From: CAMDBL01 sp964498125
GTDB taxonomy: Bacteria; Pseudomonadota; Alphaproteobacteria; Rhizobiales; Hyphomicrobiaceae
DNA: 35,711 nucleotides
NCBI GenBank assembly: GCA_964498125.1
Contig: CAZCGE010000107.1
Location: 1 to 35,711 of the forward strand
Direction of reading: 5' to 3'
Both the position numbers and the translations under genes were made by a program. This document shows, in pieces, positions 15,982-23,989 of this stretch; the first letter of the stretch is position 1, and each line of letters begins with the position of its first letter. A model generated the notes under the pieces. The model did no database searches, was not told where the DNA came from, and saw only the letters and a list, made by a program, of their open reading frames with translations.

Positions 15982-17343
15982 ATGTTCGAAGTTCCAGAGA
16001 TGGTTCTGCTGGTTGTCGGGCTGCTGGTGCTTGTGCTGGTTGGCGTGCATGTGGCGGTGGCACTCGGCGCCGTGGCTGTCATTGCGATGTACCTGATGCA
16101 TAGCGATCTTTCGGTTATCGCCACCTTCATGGCGATCTCCGCGTTCGAGGTGATCCGCGAGTATGTCCTGGCGGTCATTCCCTTGTTCATGCTGATGGGC
16201 GAACTGCTGGCCAGATGCGGTGCGGCGCGTGACGTTTTCTCCCTGGCGACGCGCCTTATGCGGCGGCTGCCGGGCCGCATTGCACTGACCACCGTCGTTG
16301 CAAACGCTGTATTTGCGTTCGTCACCGGCGTCAGCATCGCCGCGGCGGCTGCATTCTCGCGCATTGCCTGGCCGGAGATGAAGCTGCGCGGCTACGACGC
16401 CGAATTCGGTCTGGGATGCATCGCTGGAAGTGCGTGCCTCGGCATGCTGATTCCGCCGTCGGTGCTGATGATCGTCTGGGCCGTCGTCACCGAGACCAGC
16501 ATTGGCGACCTGTTCATGGCCGCAATCGTCCCGGGTTTGCTCGTTACCGCACTTTTTTGCGTCTACATCGTCACCGCCGCCCGCTTGGCGCCGGAGCGGG
16601 TCGGAGAAGGCCTGAGGCCACGCTCGGTCGGCGCCGCGGCGATGCCGCCGCTGTTCGAGGACGATATCCCAGACGATCGTAATTTGCCTGCCGCCCCGAC
16701 GTTGAGCGTCATCCTCGTGCTGGCCCTGATGCTGGGCCTGCTGCTGGGCATCTGGCGCGGCGTTTTCACGCCAACCGAAGGCGGCGGCGTCGGTGCGGTT
16801 CTGGCCCTTTTCGTCGCCAAGGCCAGGGGACTGACCCCCGAGGATATCCTGGATGCCGTGTTGGCGGTTGGCCGCACCTGCGCTCCGCTGCTGTTGCTCT
16901 TGGTGTTCGCGCAGATCTATACGCGGGCCCTGTCGATGACCGGCGTCACTGGCGTGCTCAAGACGCTATTTCTCGACTCTGGGCTGGGGCCCTGGCAGGT
17001 GCTGATGCTGATGGTGGCGATCTGGTTCGCCCTCGGCTGCATCGTCGACTCGATCCCGATCATTGTGCTGACGGTGCCGGTGTTTCATCCGGTGGCGACG
17101 GAACTGGGCTTTGATCCGGTCGCGTTCGCCATCCTCGGCATCATCGCCATCGAGACCGGCCTGCTGACCCCGCCGTTCGGCTTGCTGGTCTACACGGTCA
17201 AGGCCGCCCTGCCCGACGACGAGGTGACGATGGGCCAAATCTTTCGCGGCGCCACGCCTTATTGGATCTGTCTGCTGCTCGTCATCGTCATCATTGCTGC
17301 CTTCCCGGCGACGGCAACATGGCTGCCAAATCTGGGGCGATAG
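15982..17343 (+). CDS. TRAP transporter large permease subunit (DctM-like)
   Basis: A 453-residue polytopic protein of the TRAP large permease (DctM/SiaM M-domain) family. It is the ion-coupled translocation subunit of binding-protein-dependent secondary importers for organic acids. Landmarks are AVIPLFMLMGELLARCGAA, LTTVVANAVFAFVTGVS, GSACLGMLIPPSVLMIVW, FTPTEGGGVGAV and GLLTPPFGLLVYTVK. The ATG at 15982 follows AAGGCAAAG; a longer reading to 15862 adds a basic non-membrane stretch. No small permease (DctQ) or binding protein (DctP) lies beside it, which is unusual because the three normally form one operon. Substrate unknown. Confidence 0.9.
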   Translation: MFEVPEMVLLVVGLLVLVLVGVHVAVALGAVAVIAMYLMHSDLSVIATFMAISAFEVIREYVLAVIPLFMLMGELLARCGAARDVFSLATRLMRRLPGRIALTTVVANAVFAFVTGVSIAAAAAFSRIAWPEMKLRGYDAEFGLGCIAGSACLGMLIPPSVLMIVWAVVTETSIGDLFMAAIVPGLLVTALFCVYIVTAARLAPERVGEGLRPRSVGAAAMPPLFEDDIPDDRNLPAAPTLSVILVLALMLGLLLGIWRGVFTPTEGGGVGAVLALFVAKARGLTPEDILDAVLAVGRTCAPLLLLLVFAQIYTRALSMTGVTGVLKTLFLDSGLGPWQVLMLMVAIWFALGCIVDSIPIIVLTVPVFHPVATELGFDPVAFAILGIIAIETGLLTPPFGLLVYTVKAALPDDEVTMGQIFRGATPYWICLLLVIVIIAAFPATATWLPNLGR

Positions 17344-17469
17344 CTCATTATTGTGTAACGCAGTGCGATTGACGGGGGCGCTGCCAGGGGTGATGATCGC
17401 GCGGCCGAAGCGGCTGTGGACCACGCTGCACGGCATCGAGGAGCGAAGCGACCGCGAAAGGTATTACGC

Positions 17470-18387
17470 GTGACGATCGACGTGCCCCGCTCCGCCGTCT
17501 CCGCCGCTGCCCCCGTGGCCGCCAGCGGCACACCTGCATTAGCCGCCTCCGTTGGCACGCCTGCATCAGCCGCCTCCGGCGGTAGGCCGATGATCGACAT
17601 CGCCCACGTCGACAAGACGTTCATCACGGTGCGCAACGAGCGCATCCACGCTCTCTCCGACATCAATCTCAAGGTTGCCGACCGCGAATTCGTCACCATC
17701 GTCGGCCCCTCCGGCTGCGGCAAGAGCACACTGCTGAAGATCCTCGCGGGTCTGCTCGACATGACCAAGGGCGCCGTCGTGCTCGATGGCACGCCGGTGA
17801 AAAGCCCGCGCCGCGACATCGGCATCATGTTCCAGAGCCCGGTGCTGCTGCCCTGGCGCACGGTGATGCAAAACATCATGCTGCCGGTCGAGGTGCAGGG
17901 CATGCCCAAGGCGAAAGCCCAGGATCGGGCCAACGCCCTGTTGCACATGGTCGGCCTCGACGGCTTCGACAACAAATATCCGATGGAGCTGTCGGGCGGC
18001 ATGCAGCAGCGCGCCGCTATCTGCCGGGCGCTGATCAACGACCCGCGCATCCTGCTGATGGACGAGCCGTTCGGCGCGCTCGACGCCATGACGCGCGAGC
18101 AGATGAACCTCGATCTGCAACGCATCTGGGCGGACAGCGGCAAGACCGTGGTGCTGATCACGCACTCGATCCCCGAGGCGGTGTTCCTCGGTGATCGCGT
18201 CGTCGTCATGTCGCCGAGACCTGGCCGCATCACGCAGATCGTCGACGTGCCGATCCCGCGACCGCGCCCGATCGAGGCGATGGGCGAGCCGCTGTTCGGC
18301 CAGCTCACCAGCCACATCAGAAAATTGCTTTACGGCATGGATTCCGCCCGCGCCGCGGTGACGGTCGCCGGAGGAGGTTTGGGATGA
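17470..18387 (+). CDS. ABC transporter ATP-binding protein (NitT/TauT family)
   Basis: The 305-residue ATPase of an importer in the nitrate/sulfonate/taurine class. It shows Walker A GPSGCGKST (79-87), the Q-loop FQSPVLLPWR, signature LSGGMQQR (174-181), Walker B ILLMDEPFGALD (from 194) and the H-loop ITHS. The first 40 residues are Ala/Pro-rich with an imperfect repeat (GTPALAAS, GTPASAAS). The GTG at 17470 has AAAGG upstream; an ATG at 17590, where the conserved domain begins, is the alternative start. It overlaps the permease gene by four bases (ATGA), so the two are translationally coupled. Confidence 0.92.
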   Translation: MTIDVPRSAVSAAAPVAASGTPALAASVGTPASAASGGRPMIDIAHVDKTFITVRNERIHALSDINLKVADREFVTIVGPSGCGKSTLLKILAGLLDMTKGAVVLDGTPVKSPRRDIGIMFQSPVLLPWRTVMQNIMLPVEVQGMPKAKAQDRANALLHMVGLDGFDNKYPMELSGGMQQRAAICRALINDPRILLMDEPFGALDAMTREQMNLDLQRIWADSGKTVVLITHSIPEAVFLGDRVVVMSPRPGRITQIVDVPIPRPRPIEAMGEPLFGQLTSHIRKLLYGMDSARAAVTVAGGGLG

Positions 18388-19250
18388 CGGTAGCCCTGGA
18401 ACCAGGTGCGGCCCGTGTCGAGGCGGCGATAACGCCGCCGAGCTGGTTGACGCTGACCATGCGCACGCGGCCCGAGCTGATCCTGGCGCCGGTGCTGCTG
18501 GTGGTGATCATTCTCGGCTGGGAATGGAGCGTCATTCTGCTCGACGTGCCGAAGTACATTCTACCGACGCCGTCAGCGATCTCGGTGGCGCTGTGGCGTG
18601 GCCTCAATTACGGCCCGTTCGAGCGCGGCGGCTACTGGCTGCACGCCGGCATCACGCTCGGCCAGGTGCTGATGGGTTTCTTCATCGGCTCCGGCGTCGG
18701 CCTGATCCTCGGCACCATCATCTCGCAGTTCCGCATCGTCGAGGCGACTCTCAGGGTCTACCTGGTCGCCATCCAGTCGCTGCCCAAGATCGCGCTGGCG
18801 CCGATCATCGTGCTGTGGTTCGGCTTCGGCATGACCTCGAAGATCGTCATCATCTGCCTACTTACTTTCTTCCCACTGCTGGTCACCAGCATGGCCGGCT
18901 TCCGCGCCGTCGATCCCGAGCGGCTGGAGCTGATGCGAGCATTGGGCGCCAGGCCCTGGCAGATCTTCTGGAAGGTGCGGCTGCCATCGGCGCTGCCCTA
19001 CATCTTCGCCGGCCTGGAGATGGCGGCGGTATTCTCCGTGGTCGGCGCGGTAGTCGGCGAGTTCGTCGGCGCGCAGATGGGGCTCGGCACGCTGATCCTG
19101 TCGATGAACGCGCAGATGGATACCGCCGGCACATTCTCCGTGTTCATCATCCTTTCGCTGGTCGGCATCATCCTGCACGCCATCCTGCGCTGGGTGCAGA
19201 AGCGCGTGCTGTTCTGGTCGCCGAAGGAAGCCGCCAATCTTGGCTCGTAG
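18384..19250 (+). CDS. ABC transporter permease (NitT/TauT family)
   Basis: The 288-residue inner-membrane permease paired with the preceding ATPase. It has about six hydrophobic segments. The EAA coupling loop is seen as ERLELMRALGARPWQIFWKV with the conserved Gly, followed by LPSALPYIFAGLEMA. GGAGGAGG precedes the ATG inside the end of the ATPase gene. The stop lies 28 bases before the preferred start of the hydrolase gene. Confidence 0.93.
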   Translation: MTVALEPGAARVEAAITPPSWLTLTMRTRPELILAPVLLVVIILGWEWSVILLDVPKYILPTPSAISVALWRGLNYGPFERGGYWLHAGITLGQVLMGFFIGSGVGLILGTIISQFRIVEATLRVYLVAIQSLPKIALAPIIVLWFGFGMTSKIVIICLLTFFPLLVTSMAGFRAVDPERLELMRALGARPWQIFWKVRLPSALPYIFAGLEMAAVFSVVGAVVGEFVGAQMGLGTLILSMNAQMDTAGTFSVFIILSLVGIILHAILRWVQKRVLFWSPKEAANLGS

Positions 19251-19278
19251 AAAAACAACTTACTCGGAGAAAACGCCC

Positions 19279-20469
19279 GTGACAGACGCCAGGAACGATC
19301 CCGCCTTCCGCTATTTCCCAACCGATTACCGCTGGTCGATGGGCCTGCTGTTGGCGCTGAACGCCAGCACGCACGGCGGGGCCCAGATCGACGAGGTCAA
19401 TCGCGTCGGCCTGGCGCTGAAAGACAAGATCGGCAACGACGACGCCTGGTACGCCGAATGGGTGAAGATGGGTGACAAAGTCGAGGCCAAGGGGCGCGCG
19501 GCCGAGGCGGCCGGCCATAAGCTGACCGCGGCAGCCTACCTCATGCGCGCCTGCAACTACTATCAGGCGGGCGAACGCTTCCTGCAGCCGAAATCGGCCA
19601 AGGGCGATGCGGTCTATGCCAGGTCGGTGAAATGCTTCGCGGATGCGGCCAAGATGATCAACCGGCCACGCATCGAATCGGTCGAGGTGCCTTATCAGGG
19701 CAAGAGCCTTTCCGCCCTGTTCGTGCACGCCGATCCGGCCGTCGCCGGAGCGAGGCCGGCGCCGGCGATGGTCTACCTCGATGGCTTCGATGTGACCAAG
19801 GAGATCCAGTATTTCACCGGCGTTCCGGATCTGGCGGCGCGCGGCATCGCCTGCCTGATCGTCGATGGGCCCGGCAACGGCGAGGCCGTGCGCTTCCGCA
19901 ATTTCCCGCTGATCGCGGAGACCGAGTTCTACGCCACGGCCGCCTACGACTATCTGGCCAAGCGCAAGGAGGTCGACGCCAAGCGCGTTGGCGTCATGGC
20001 CTTGAGCCTTGGCGGCTATTACGCCCCGCGCGCGGCATCCTTGGAGCCACGCTTCGCCTGCTCGATCGCCTGGGGGGCGCAGTGGGATTATCACGAGGTT
20101 TGGCGCAAGCGCTTCGAGGCACTGGAATCCGGCAAGGTGCAGTCGCTGTCGGTGCCGCCCGAGCATCTGGAATGGGTGCTCGGTGTCGACAACCGCGCAG
20201 CGGCAATGAAAAAGCTCGAGGGCTTCCGGCTCGAGGGCATCGTGCAGAAAATGAAATGCCCGTTCCTGCTGGTGCACGGCGCCGGCGACGAGCAGATTCC
20301 ACTCGCCACCGCACAGAAATGTTTCGATGCCGTCGGCTCCAACAAGAAGACGTTCAAGGTATTCGACAAGGAGGAAGGTGGCCACCACCACTGCCAGGTC
20401 GACAACGTTACCATTGGCACGCATTACATGTGGGACTGGGCCGCCGATGTATTGAAGCCGGGGATGTAG
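19279..20469 (+). CDS. alpha/beta hydrolase, 2,6-dihydroxypseudooxynicotine hydrolase-like
   Basis: A 396-residue hydrolase with a long helical N-terminal cap (1-130) and a C-terminal alpha/beta core. The predicted triad is Ser243 in MALSLGG, Asp337 in HGAGDEQIPL and a His in GGHHHCQ (369-371). The elbow reads AxSxG, not GxSxG. The motifs YLDGFDVTKE and IVDGPGNGEA match the 2,6-dihydroxypseudooxynicotine hydrolase/FrsA-like group, which includes C-C bond hydrolases. The actual substrate is unknown. GTG at 19279 is preferred because CGGAGA sits 8 bases upstream; a TTG at 19240 would overlap the permease. It is inserted between permease and binding-protein genes, suggesting it acts on the imported compound. 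Confidence 0.8.
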   Translation: MTDARNDPAFRYFPTDYRWSMGLLLALNASTHGGAQIDEVNRVGLALKDKIGNDDAWYAEWVKMGDKVEAKGRAAEAAGHKLTAAAYLMRACNYYQAGERFLQPKSAKGDAVYARSVKCFADAAKMINRPRIESVEVPYQGKSLSALFVHADPAVAGARPAPAMVYLDGFDVTKEIQYFTGVPDLAARGIACLIVDGPGNGEAVRFRNFPLIAETEFYATAAYDYLAKRKEVDAKRVGVMALSLGGYYAPRAASLEPRFACSIAWGAQWDYHEVWRKRFEALESGKVQSLSVPPEHLEWVLGVDNRAAAMKKLEGFRLEGIVQKMKCPFLLVHGAGDEQIPLATAQKCFDAVGSNKKTFKVFDKEEGGHHHCQVDNVTIGTHYMWDWAADVLKPGM

Positions 20470-20534
20470 ATTGGGTTGCGCGCGGCGACGGACGTGGCCA
20501 TGGGCAACGCCGGCGTTCCGCGCGTAACCCAATC
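20469..20534. other. long intergenic hairpin inside the ABC operon
   Basis: GATTGGGTTGCGCGCGG (from 20469) pairs with CCGCGCGTAACCCAATC (to 20534). This gives 16 Watson-Crick pairs plus one G-U, with a 32-base loop. It starts at the last base of the hydrolase stop codon and ends 32 bases before the binding-protein ATG. There is no T-run. It could set transcript stability or the hydrolase-to-binding-protein ratio. Confidence 0.65.
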
Positions 20535-20566
20535 CACGAACCATCACGCCAACAAGGGAGAAACAA

Positions 20567-21652
20567 ATGCTCACACGTCGCGACTTCGGTCTCATGTCGG
20601 CCGGCGCCGGCTTGTCGCTGATCACGGTCGGCGAGACCAACGCCCAGGGCATCACCAAGATCCGCATGGCCAATGCGTCGGGTATCATTGACAGCCAGAT
20701 CATCTTCCTGACCGCCGGCATGAACCCCAAGCTCGGCTTCTATGCCCAGGAGAAGATCGACAAGGACATCATCAACATGTCCGGCGTCGGCCAGACCATC
20801 CAGGCCGTCACCACCGGCAACTCCGAGGTGTCGCCGATCTCCCCGCCCGGCCTGTTCAACGTCTACCTGAAGAACCCCACGATCGATCTCGTCTGCGTCT
20901 ACTGCTGGCTGCGCCAGGTGCACTGGGGCATCGTCGTCAAACCGGACAGCCCGGCCAAGTCCATCGCCGACCTCAAGGGCAAGAAGATCGGCATTCGTAA
21001 CCAGGGCGACACTGGCTTCATCGGCGCCAAGCCGATGCTGAAGGAGATCGGACTCGACCCCGACAAGGACGTCGAGTGGGTCGCGATCGGCGAGGGCGGG
21101 CCGGCTGGCGACGCCATCTACAAAGGCCGCGTCGACGCCATGGCCTACTGGGACGGCGGCATTGCCCGCGTCGAGCTTGCCGGCTTCCCGCTGCGCTACT
21201 TGCCCAACACACCAGGCATGCAGAACCTGTTCGGCAACGCCTACGGTGTCAAGAAGTCCGAGTTCACCAAGAACAAGGATGTGCTGACGCGCTATTTCCG
21301 CGCCATGGCCAAATCGACGGTGTTTGCCTACGCCAACCCGGAGGCATCGGTGAAGCTCGCCTGGGAGGTGTTCCCGGAAACCAAGCCCAAGGGCAAGTCC
21401 GACGAGGAGGCGATGACCGATGCCATGAAGGTCGTCAATTCCAGGAAGGACAAGTGGCTGCCGGGCGCCTGGGCCAAGGACAAGCGCTGGGGCGCCATGT
21501 CGAACGAGGAGTGGGAGGCCCAGGTCGACTTCGCCGGCCTCAAAGGCGAGATCAAGGACGTGACGCCGTTCTTCAGCAACGACCTGATCGAAGAGGTCAA
21601 TAAGTTCGACGCCAAGGCGATCGAGAAGCTGGCGAAGGAGTGGAAGATTTGA
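20567..21652 (+). CDS. ABC transporter substrate-binding protein (NMT1/SsuA-like), Tat-type signal
   Basis: A 361-residue periplasmic binding protein of the NMT1/THI5-like class that feeds NitT/TauT-type importers. The N-terminus MLTRRDFGLMSAGAGLSLIT carries a twin-arginine motif (TRRDFG) and a short hydrophobic region, with cleavage likely after TNA. Typical landmarks are DLKGKKIGIRNQGDTG, GRVDAMAYWDGG and TRYFRAMAKS. AAGGGAGA precedes the ATG. It is the last gene of the ATPase-permease-hydrolase-binding protein operon. The ligand cannot be deduced; a Tat signal would imply export in a folded state. Confidence 0.9.
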   Translation: MLTRRDFGLMSAGAGLSLITVGETNAQGITKIRMANASGIIDSQIIFLTAGMNPKLGFYAQEKIDKDIINMSGVGQTIQAVTTGNSEVSPISPPGLFNVYLKNPTIDLVCVYCWLRQVHWGIVVKPDSPAKSIADLKGKKIGIRNQGDTGFIGAKPMLKEIGLDPDKDVEWVAIGEGGPAGDAIYKGRVDAMAYWDGGIARVELAGFPLRYLPNTPGMQNLFGNAYGVKKSEFTKNKDVLTRYFRAMAKSTVFAYANPEASVKLAWEVFPETKPKGKSDEEAMTDAMKVVNSRKDKWLPGAWAKDKRWGAMSNEEWEAQVDFAGLKGEIKDVTPFFSNDLIEEVNKFDAKAIEKLAKEWKI

Positions 21653-21697
21653 GCGCGGGTCGGCGCAGCATTATCTCGGCTCGTGAGGCAAGCAGCT

Positions 21698-21817
21698 ATG
21701 AGCGAAGAAACGATCGTCGCGCGGCGCCGGAAAACTGACGGCAAGCTCGTGCGTGTCTTCCCCGACGGTCACTCCGAGTCGCGCACACGGCCTGCGTGTG
21801 CTATTGTGCCAGCATGA
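21698..21817 (+). CDS. small ORF overlapping the antitoxin start
   Basis: A 39-residue basic ORF (MSEETIVARRRKTDGKLVRV, then FPDGHSESRTRP). Its TGA overlaps the antitoxin ATG as ATGA, the same junction used between antitoxin and toxin. GAGG lies 12-15 bases upstream, a weak site. It could be a leader peptide giving translational coupling, or the remnant of another small antitoxin. It has no family match I recognise. Confidence 0.4.
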   Translation: MSEETIVARRRKTDGKLVRVFPDGHSESRTRPACAIVPA

Positions 21818-22071
21818 CCCGACACGAAGCCATCGCCACGATCACCTCCAAGCTCGCCGGCGCCGACGACGAGACGGTGCAGGCGGTTGCGGATTTCGTG
21901 CAGTCAATGACGGGTCCGGTGCAGGTGCGTTCGCTATCGGACCGCGAGCTTGCCCTCCTCGAGCAGGCGAAAGAGGATTTCAGGCTGGGGCGCACCGATA
22001 CGCTCGAGGACTTCAAGGCGCGCACCGATGCGATGCTTGCGCGTCACCGTGCGGCGAAGCCGACGACATGA
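21814..22071 (+). CDS. type II antitoxin-like protein
   Basis: An 85-residue acidic, helical protein (MTRHEAIATITSKLAGADDE, LSDRELALLEQAKEDFRLGR, DTLEDFKARTDAMLARHRA). It is coupled to the RelE/ParE-like toxin by an ATGA overlap (22068-22071). In such modules the antitoxin binds and neutralises the toxin and usually represses the operon. The EDFxxGRxxTLEDFKAR stretch resembles C-terminal toxin-binding tails of short antitoxins. Identification rests on size, order and partner rather than a strong motif. Confidence 0.72.
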   Translation: MTRHEAIATITSKLAGADDETVQAVADFVQSMTGPVQVRSLSDRELALLEQAKEDFRLGRTDTLEDFKARTDAMLARHRAAKPTT

Positions 22072-22376
22072 GACGCATCCGCCTGTCCAAGACATTCACC
22101 GCAGAAGGCGAGAAGCTGCTCGAACAAGGCGTTCCGCGTTTCGGTGAAAGAGTTGTCGAGGAGAAGCGCAATCTCATCACCAGGACGATCGAGCAGCATC
22201 TTGCCTACTTTCCGAGGCGCACCGTCGATCCGATCCTCGGCATTTGCGCCTATCCGATCACCGGCGCTCCCTTCGTGCTGCTGTACGACTACGATGACGA
22301 GGAGCTGCGCGTTCATCTCATAATCCATGCCAGCGCCGACCGCTCTCTGATCAATCTTTCGACCGTCGAGTGGTAG
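22068..22376 (+). CDS. RelE/ParE superfamily toxin
   Basis: A 102-residue basic protein with the RelE/ParE fold pattern. N-terminal helices (FTAEGEKLLEQGVPRFGERV and TRTIEQHLAYFPRR) are followed by strands (GICAYPITGAPFVLLYDYDD, then LRVHLIIHASADRSLIN). RelE members cut ribosome-bound mRNA and ParE members poison gyrase; the sequence alone does not say which. It starts inside the antitoxin stop codon. The module lies in the space between the ABC operon and the convergent MFS gene, a common landing site for such cassettes. Confidence 0.78.
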   Translation: MRRIRLSKTFTAEGEKLLEQGVPRFGERVVEEKRNLITRTIEQHLAYFPRRTVDPILGICAYPITGAPFVLLYDYDDEELRVHLIIHASADRSLINLSTVEW

Positions 22377-22515
22377 GACAATCACCAATCGAGGGTGAGG
22401 GGCGCGCCACATGCAGGCAGTCTTCTTCGGCACTTATCCGGCACGCCAGCCAGCCACCCGCGCCGCGCATCCAGTTGCTGCAGTCGACCAACCCGCGCAT
22501 CGTGTGCGGATGGTT

Positions 22516-23979
22516 TCATGTCATCCGCCTGCCAACCACCACGATCACCAGCAGCGGCAGCAGCAAGGCGATGCCGATGACGCTGGTGACGAGGCCGGCG
22601 AGCGGCTCGTAGACGCCGCGGTCGACTGGGAAAATCAGGTTCAGGTACTTGGTGATCAGCTGGCTGGCGACCAGCGCCAGGTTCATCAGCGAGGCGGCAA
22701 GCGCAAACCACGTCGCGCGTTGGTCGGCCGGCGCCGTGACGGCGATCAGCGTCAGCAGCGGCACCGTCGCCAGCATGGCGAGCGGCGACTGCGCCGCCTC
22801 GTCGACCAGCGCGATGCTGCGTGGACCGATCCCGAGATGGGCTTCAATCCACACGTGCGCGCCGTTGACCAGCAGCAGGCTCGGCACCCACAGGATCGCC
22901 GCGATCAGCGTCAAGGACAGCAGCAGACTGCGTGCGGACTGGCGCGTCGCCGCGTGCGTCAGGAACCACATCGCCGCGAGGCCGACGCCCGTGCCGGTGA
23001 GTTGCAGGACGCCGAAGAAGCGCTCGTCGAAGCCGAGCGTGTCCATCGTGAACCAGCGGTAGCCCTCGCCCAGCGTCGGCGGTGCGCGGAAGGCAAACGC
23101 GGCAATGGCGACGGCGACGAAGCGCGCCTGCGTGTCCGCATCGAGCACTTTCAGCACGTGTTTCAGCAGCGCGCCGATGACCACCAGTGAGACGACGAAC
23201 AGGATCTCCTGGGCGTGGGCGAACCCGGAAACGCCAAGCGCGACCGCGATGACGGCAAACAGGATGCCGCCGCCGAGGATGCGCCGATCGATCGGTCCGC
23301 GCTGGCCACCCTCCAGGCGGATGATGAGGGCGCCGGACACCGAGATCACCGGGATGATCAACCCGATGAGAAACACCGTCGCATAGCTGAGCGTCTCCGC
23401 CAGGACGCCGGCAAGCCAGGCCACCACGAAGGCGCCGATCGAATAGGCAAACCGCCCCAGCACCTGGATCATGGCGAGTTCGGCGTCGATCTCGCTTTTC
23501 GCACGTGGCGTACCGTCCGATGCCTCGCGCGCGATGACCTCGGCGCTCATGGCGTCGGCCACCACCTCCTGGATCACGGCGCCGACGACGGTCAGCAACT
23601 GCGCCAGGATGTAGATTTTTTCCGGTGCCGCAAACGTAATCCAGCCAGCCGCCGCACCCACCAGCAGCAGCAGCCCAGCCGCGATCAGCCCGCCGCCCAG
23701 GAACACGTAGGAGCGGCGTTGCGAGCCCGCCAACGGCACGGAGTCGACCAGCGCGCTGATGATCATCTTGCCGCTCCACGGCAACTGCAGCCAGACGGCG
23801 ATGGCGGCAAGGTCCGCGGGCGTCAGCGTTAGTGATTTTCTTACCCAAAAGGTGTCGGCGACCGCCGTCAGCCCCAGCGCACCCGAGGCAAAATACACCA
23901 TCAGCAGCGGCAGATAGGCCGTGCGGCAGGCTCGAATGGGCACCAGGAATGCCGTCAGCACGGGCGCCCCTCCTGTCAT
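22516..23979 (-). CDS. BT1-like (folate-biopterin-type) MFS transporter
   Basis: A 487-residue membrane protein with about 12 hydrophobic segments. PWSGKMIISALVDSVPLAGSQRRSYVFLGG is the loop-2/3 region (landmarks PWSGK and SQRRSYVF), and QEVVADAMSAEVIARE matches the VxDAxxVE motif of the BT1/folate-biopterin transporter family. Family substrates vary and none can be assigned here. The ATG at 23979 lies 10 bases after the thiolase stop; no strong ribosome binding site is visible, so translation may be coupled to the thiolase. A longer in-frame reading to 24054 is less likely. It forms a two-gene operon with the thiolase. Confidence 0.8.
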   Translation of the reverse strand: MTGGAPVLTAFLVPIRACRTAYLPLLMVYFASGALGLTAVADTFWVRKSLTLTPADLAAIAVWLQLPWSGKMIISALVDSVPLAGSQRRSYVFLGGGLIAAGLLLLVGAAAGWITFAAPEKIYILAQLLTVVGAVIQEVVADAMSAEVIAREASDGTPRAKSEIDAELAMIQVLGRFAYSIGAFVVAWLAGVLAETLSYATVFLIGLIIPVISVSGALIIRLEGGQRGPIDRRILGGGILFAVIAVALGVSGFAHAQEILFVVSLVVIGALLKHVLKVLDADTQARFVAVAIAAFAFRAPPTLGEGYRWFTMDTLGFDERFFGVLQLTGTGVGLAAMWFLTHAATRQSARSLLLSLTLIAAILWVPSLLLVNGAHVWIEAHLGIGPRSIALVDEAAQSPLAMLATVPLLTLIAVTAPADQRATWFALAASLMNLALVASQLITKYLNLIFPVDRGVYEPLAGLVTSVIGIALLLPLLVIVVVGRRMT

Positions 23980-23989
23980 GGCCGTCGGA

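Noticed and set aside
19168..20730. 520-residue minus-strand ORF opposite the hydrolase
   Set aside because: High-GC antisense shadow of well-supported plus-strand genes; no ribosome site or family motif. The same applies to the long plus-strand ORF at 4956-6488 opposite the carboxylase and 12301-13266 opposite the protease.
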